Shown here: piece by piece, positions 61,430-64,000 of the stretch
Layout of the letters: every line of letters starts with the position of its first letter
How positions within the stretch are numbered: position 1 is the stretch's first letter
Source: CG2-30-58-95 sp964618215
Lineage (GTDB): Bacteria > Chloroflexota > Anaerolineae > Anaerolineales > Villigracilaceae
DNA length: 64,000 nt
Assembly (NCBI GenBank): GCA_964618215.1
Contig: CAZTZE010000006.1
Coordinates: forward strand, 1 to 64,000
Reading direction: 5' to 3'
Notes under the pieces: generated by a model
Databases searched by the model: none
What the model was told of the DNA's origin: nothing
What the model saw: only the letters and a program-made list of their open reading frames with translations
Translations under genes and position numbers: made by a program

Positions 61430-64000
61430 ATGACCGCGTCTGCTTTCCAGGAATACCTTGCCAAAATCGAAGCCGATTTCCGCCACGGCATCGCCACCGA
61501 GCACACCTACCGCTCGGCGCTCGAAGCGCTGATCGAATGCCTGGACCCCGGCGTGGAGGCTTCCAATGACCCACGCCATATCGCCTGCGGCGCGCCTGAT
61601 TTCGTGGTGGAACGGCGCAAAATACCGCTGGGATACGTGGAAACAAAGGATGTGGGGGTTGATCTCGACAAAATCGAGAAAACCGACCAACTGAAACGCT
61701 ACCTCAAGGCGCTGACCAACTTCATCCTGACCGATTACCTTGAATTCCGCTGGTACGTGAACGGAACGCGTCGCCTGACGGCGCGGATTGCCATCCCTGA
61801 TAGTAAGGGCAGATTGGTCGCCAACCCCGAAGGCATCGCCCTCGCCGGGCAGATGTTCGCCCAGTTCTTCCAGACCGAGACGCCTACGGTCACCTCGGCC
61901 AAAGACCTGGCCACCCGCCTGGCCGAACAGACCCACCTCATCCGTGACCTGATCATCAACGCCCTGAGAGCCGAAGACAATTCCTCCCAGGCCGCCCTCG
62001 CCCGCCAATACAAAACCTTCTGCGACTATCTCCTGCCCGCCCTCAAGCCGGAAGAATTCGCCGACCTGTACGCCCAGACGATGGCTTACGGTCTCTTCGC
62101 CGCCAAACTCTCCGCCCCGGAGAACGCCCCTTTCAGCCGCGCGGCCGCCTACCAGTATCTCACCGCCAACAAGTTCCTGCGCCGCCTCTTTCTGGATGTG
62201 GGCGAGGATTTGGACGGCACGCTCATCGCTCCCTTCCTCGACGATATCGCCGCCCTGCTGGCCCACGCCGATTTAGCCAAAATTCAAACGGATTTATTCA
62301 AACGCACTCGCAGCGAAGACCCGGTGGTACATTTCTACGAGACCTTCCTCTCGGTCTATGACCCGAAACTGCGCGCGAGTCGCGGCGTGTATTACACCCC
62401 CGAACCGGTGGTGCAGTTCATCGTCCATTCGGTGGACTGGCTGCTCAAGAACCGCTTTGGCCGCGCCTGGGGCCTGGCTGACCCGAACGTCAAGATCCTC
62501 GACCCCGCCACCGGTACGGCCACCTTCCTGTATTACGTCATCCAATCCATCCACGAGGAAGTGACCCGCCGCGGCCAGGCCGGGACGTGGCCCGAAAAGA
62601 GCCGCGAACTCCTGCGGCGCGTCTTCGGCTTCGAACTGCTGATGGCCCCCTACGTGGTCTCGCACCTGAAACTCGGCCTGCTTATGCAGGAACTGGATGC
62701 CCCGCTTGCGCCGAACGAGCGCCTGCAAGTCTACCTGACCAACACGCTCGAAGAAGGCACGACGCGCGCCGAGACAATCGAAAGCCTGGGGTATTACATC
62801 GCCGAGGAAGCCAGCCAGGCGGCGCGCGTCAAGAAGCAGGAAGACATCATGGTGGTGCTTGGCAACCCGCCGTATTCCGCTACTTCTGCTAATATCGGTG
62901 AATGGATTACAAACCTTGTACGTGACAGTTATTATCCGCACGATGACATTAAGGAGCATAACCCCAAACTCCTGTTAGATGATTATGTCAAGTTCATCAG
63001 GTTTGCCCAATGGCGCATCCAGCAAACCGGGCACGGCATCCTGGCTTTCATCACCAATCACGGCTATCTCGACAATCCGACCTTTCGCGGCATGAGACAG
63101 CACTTGATGCAGACTTTCGATGAAATCTATGTGCTGGATTTGCACGGCAACAGCAAGAAGAAAGAACGCACACCAGACGGCGGCAAGGATGAGAATGTTT
63201 TCGACATCCAGCAGGGCGTGGCGATTCTGCTGGCAATCAAGCGCCAGACTTCCGAAGTCTCGAAGACTTCGGAAGTTTACCACGCCTCGCTGTGGGGCCT
63301 GCGGGAGGAGAAATACGCCTTCTTGCAAGCCAGCGACGTGGCGCAGGTGGAATGGGCGGAACTCCGCCCTGCCGCACCGTTTTTCCTATTCGTACTGCAA
63401 AACACAGATGCACTACCTGAGTACGAGCAAGGGTGGAAAGTGACAGATATTTTCCCTGTTCTTTCTACGGGTATTAAGACCCACCGAGACCACTTTGTTT
63501 TGGATTTTGACTTCAAGGCTCTGGAAAGGCGAATTAGGGATTTCCGAGATTTATCAATTGATGACACAGTCATTCGGCAGAAGTATAGATTGCCCGACAC
63601 ACGCGATTGGAAATTACGTACGAGGCGACAGTCGTTCAGTAAGGTAGAAAATTGGCAAAAATATTTCCTAAAATGCAACTACCATCCATTCGATATTCGT
63701 GAAATATATTTCCATCAGGATGTTATCGAATTGCCTCGTTTAGAAATAATGAATCACATGTTAGTGGGTAATAATCTCGGGCTTCTCATTTCTCGGCAAC
63801 TGGCTGGCGACTTCAGGCATATCTGGGTGACTACTAAAGTGGCAAATGTCAACTCGATTGATACCGCCGGAAGGTTTGGGAGCGGCCCTTTTATTCCCCT
63901 CTACCGCTACACCACCCCCGAAGAGACCGCCGGCACGCTCTTCGCCCAGAGTGAAACCACCCGCAAGGCCAATCTCTCGCCCGCCTTCGTGAAAGCGATG
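61430..64000 (+). CDS. Type IIG/ISP-like restriction-modification enzyme (partial, runs off the window)
   Basis: At least 857 codons without a stop. N-terminal nuclease-like domain with PDFVV...GYVETKD (PD-(D/E)xK pattern, about residues 45-70), helical middle, then an N6-adenine methyltransferase: motif I DPATGTATFLYYV and motif IV VLGNPPYSA, followed by a target-recognition part. No helicase is visible in this part. A 13-base-arm palindrome at 63248-63276 inserts SEVSKTSEV in frame. ATG 61430 chosen. Methylation and cutting in one protein is the family's rule. Confidence 0.85.
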   Translation, partial: MTASAFQEYLAKIEADFRHGIATEHTYRSALEALIECLDPGVEASNDPRHIACGAPDFVVERRKIPLGYVETKDVGVDLDKIEKTDQLKRYLKALTNFILTDYLEFRWYVNGTRRLTARIAIPDSKGRLVANPEGIALAGQMFAQFFQTETPTVTSAKDLATRLAEQTHLIRDLIINALRAEDNSSQAALARQYKTFCDYLLPALKPEEFADLYAQTMAYGLFAAKLSAPENAPFSRAAAYQYLTANKFLRRLFLDVGEDLDGTLIAPFLDDIAALLAHADLAKIQTDLFKRTRSEDPVVHFYETFLSVYDPKLRASRGVYYTPEPVVQFIVHSVDWLLKNRFGRAWGLADPNVKILDPATGTATFLYYVIQSIHEEVTRRGQAGTWPEKSRELLRRVFGFELLMAPYVVSHLKLGLLMQELDAPLAPNERLQVYLTNTLEEGTTRAETIESLGYYIAEEASQAARVKKQEDIMVVLGNPPYSATSANIGEWITNLVRDSYYPHDDIKEHNPKLLLDDYVKFIRFAQWRIQQTGHGILAFITNHGYLDNPTFRGMRQHLMQTFDEIYVLDLHGNSKKKERTPDGGKDENVFDIQQGVAILLAIKRQTSEVSKTSEVYHASLWGLREEKYAFLQASDVAQVEWAELRPAAPFFLFVLQNTDALPEYEQGWKVTDIFPVLSTGIKTHRDHFVLDFDFKALERRIRDFRDLSIDDTVIRQKYRLPDTRDWKLRTRRQSFSKVENWQKYFLKCNYHPFDIREIYFHQDVIELPRLEIMNHMLVGNNLGLLISRQLAGDFRHIWVTTKVANVNSIDTAGRFGSGPFIPLYRYTTPEETAGTLFAQSETTRKANLSPAFVKAM
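63248..63276. repeat. In-frame ACTTCCGAAG palindrome in the restriction gene
   Basis: Perfect arms ACTTCCGAAGTCT and AGACTTCGGAAGT around CGA. The same core forms the terminator after pckA (4374-4410). It keeps the frame and encodes TSEVSKTSEV. Confidence 0.8.

Noticed and set aside
61223..62266. Minus-strand frame of 347 codons
   Set aside because: Antisense of the restriction-modification gene and of repeat DNA.

Overview
The window looks like chromosome of a bacterium of the Chloroflexota, most likely class Anaerolineae, probably from a metagenome assembly. This is an inference. It rests on the gene mix (TrmFO, type 2 isopentenyl-diphosphate isomerase, an Agl23-like membrane protein fused to NHL repeats, several lipoproteins with Thr/Pro-rich linkers, an NBR1-Ig-like lipoprotein, small Chloroflexota-type membrane proteins) and on the very dense dispersed repeats in the spacers. 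A 100-base run of N at 52319-52418 marks an assembly gap inside a repetitive gene. No rRNA, CRISPR array or complete insertion sequence is visible.

Layout. 1-4410 (+): rpmF-fabD behind a consensus promoter, a class I aminotransferase, and pckA with a terminator. 4564-13076 (-): tldE-tldD, then a tightly overlapping block of EamA remnant-trmFO-M28 peptidase and histidine kinase-hflX-small membrane protein. 13234-14601 (-): small AT-richer lipoprotein and membrane genes, probably accessory. 14823-16021: a dead tyrosine integrase beside tRNA-Gly. 16057-20003: isoprenoid genes (polyprenyl diphosphate synthase, fni), a broken PIN toxin with its antitoxin, and acpP. 20025-22260 (-): sucC-sucD split by a MITE-like element. 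22488-27243: Agl23-NHL fusion and rlmN.

27399-35548 (-): a type I restriction-modification locus, hsdM-hsdS-(AAA ATPase)-hsdR-YgjP metallopeptidase, with a duplicated hsdR start showing that the ATPase segment came in later. 35550-37400: decaying toxin-antitoxin modules with an internal duplication. 37488-40828 (-): HAD phosphatase, clpP, trigger factor and tRNA-Leu. 41045-44083: a hypothetical protein, a lipoprotein and a radical SAM protein. 44286-48771 (+): a DUF4258/MqsA-type module, a heterodimeric ABC exporter and a VapB-type antitoxin with a vapC stump. 48789-53017: a methyltransferase and a STAND-type NTPase with a long TPR array. 53255-57708 (-): a second heterodimeric ABC exporter preceded by a promoter, a 25-codon leader peptide and a terminator, the organisation of ribosome-mediated attenuation as in Bacillus subtilis bmrBCD. 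57898-61013: MATE efflux protein, small membrane protein, XerC/D-type recombinase. 61430-64000 (+): a type IIG/ISP-like restriction-modification enzyme running off the window.

Two themes stand out. First, the putative leader-peptide attenuator of the second exporter (57440-57708), which has a plausible alternative antiterminator pairing. Second, repeats colonise both spacers and coding sequence. Short-period arrays (CAGTNNT, GACTANNN, ARAGATG) and palindromes abut stop or start codons, while other repeats sit in frame inside at least five genes: the integrase, HAD phosphatase, trigger factor, Agl23-NHL protein and restriction enzyme. In the integrase one of them supplies an in-frame stop.
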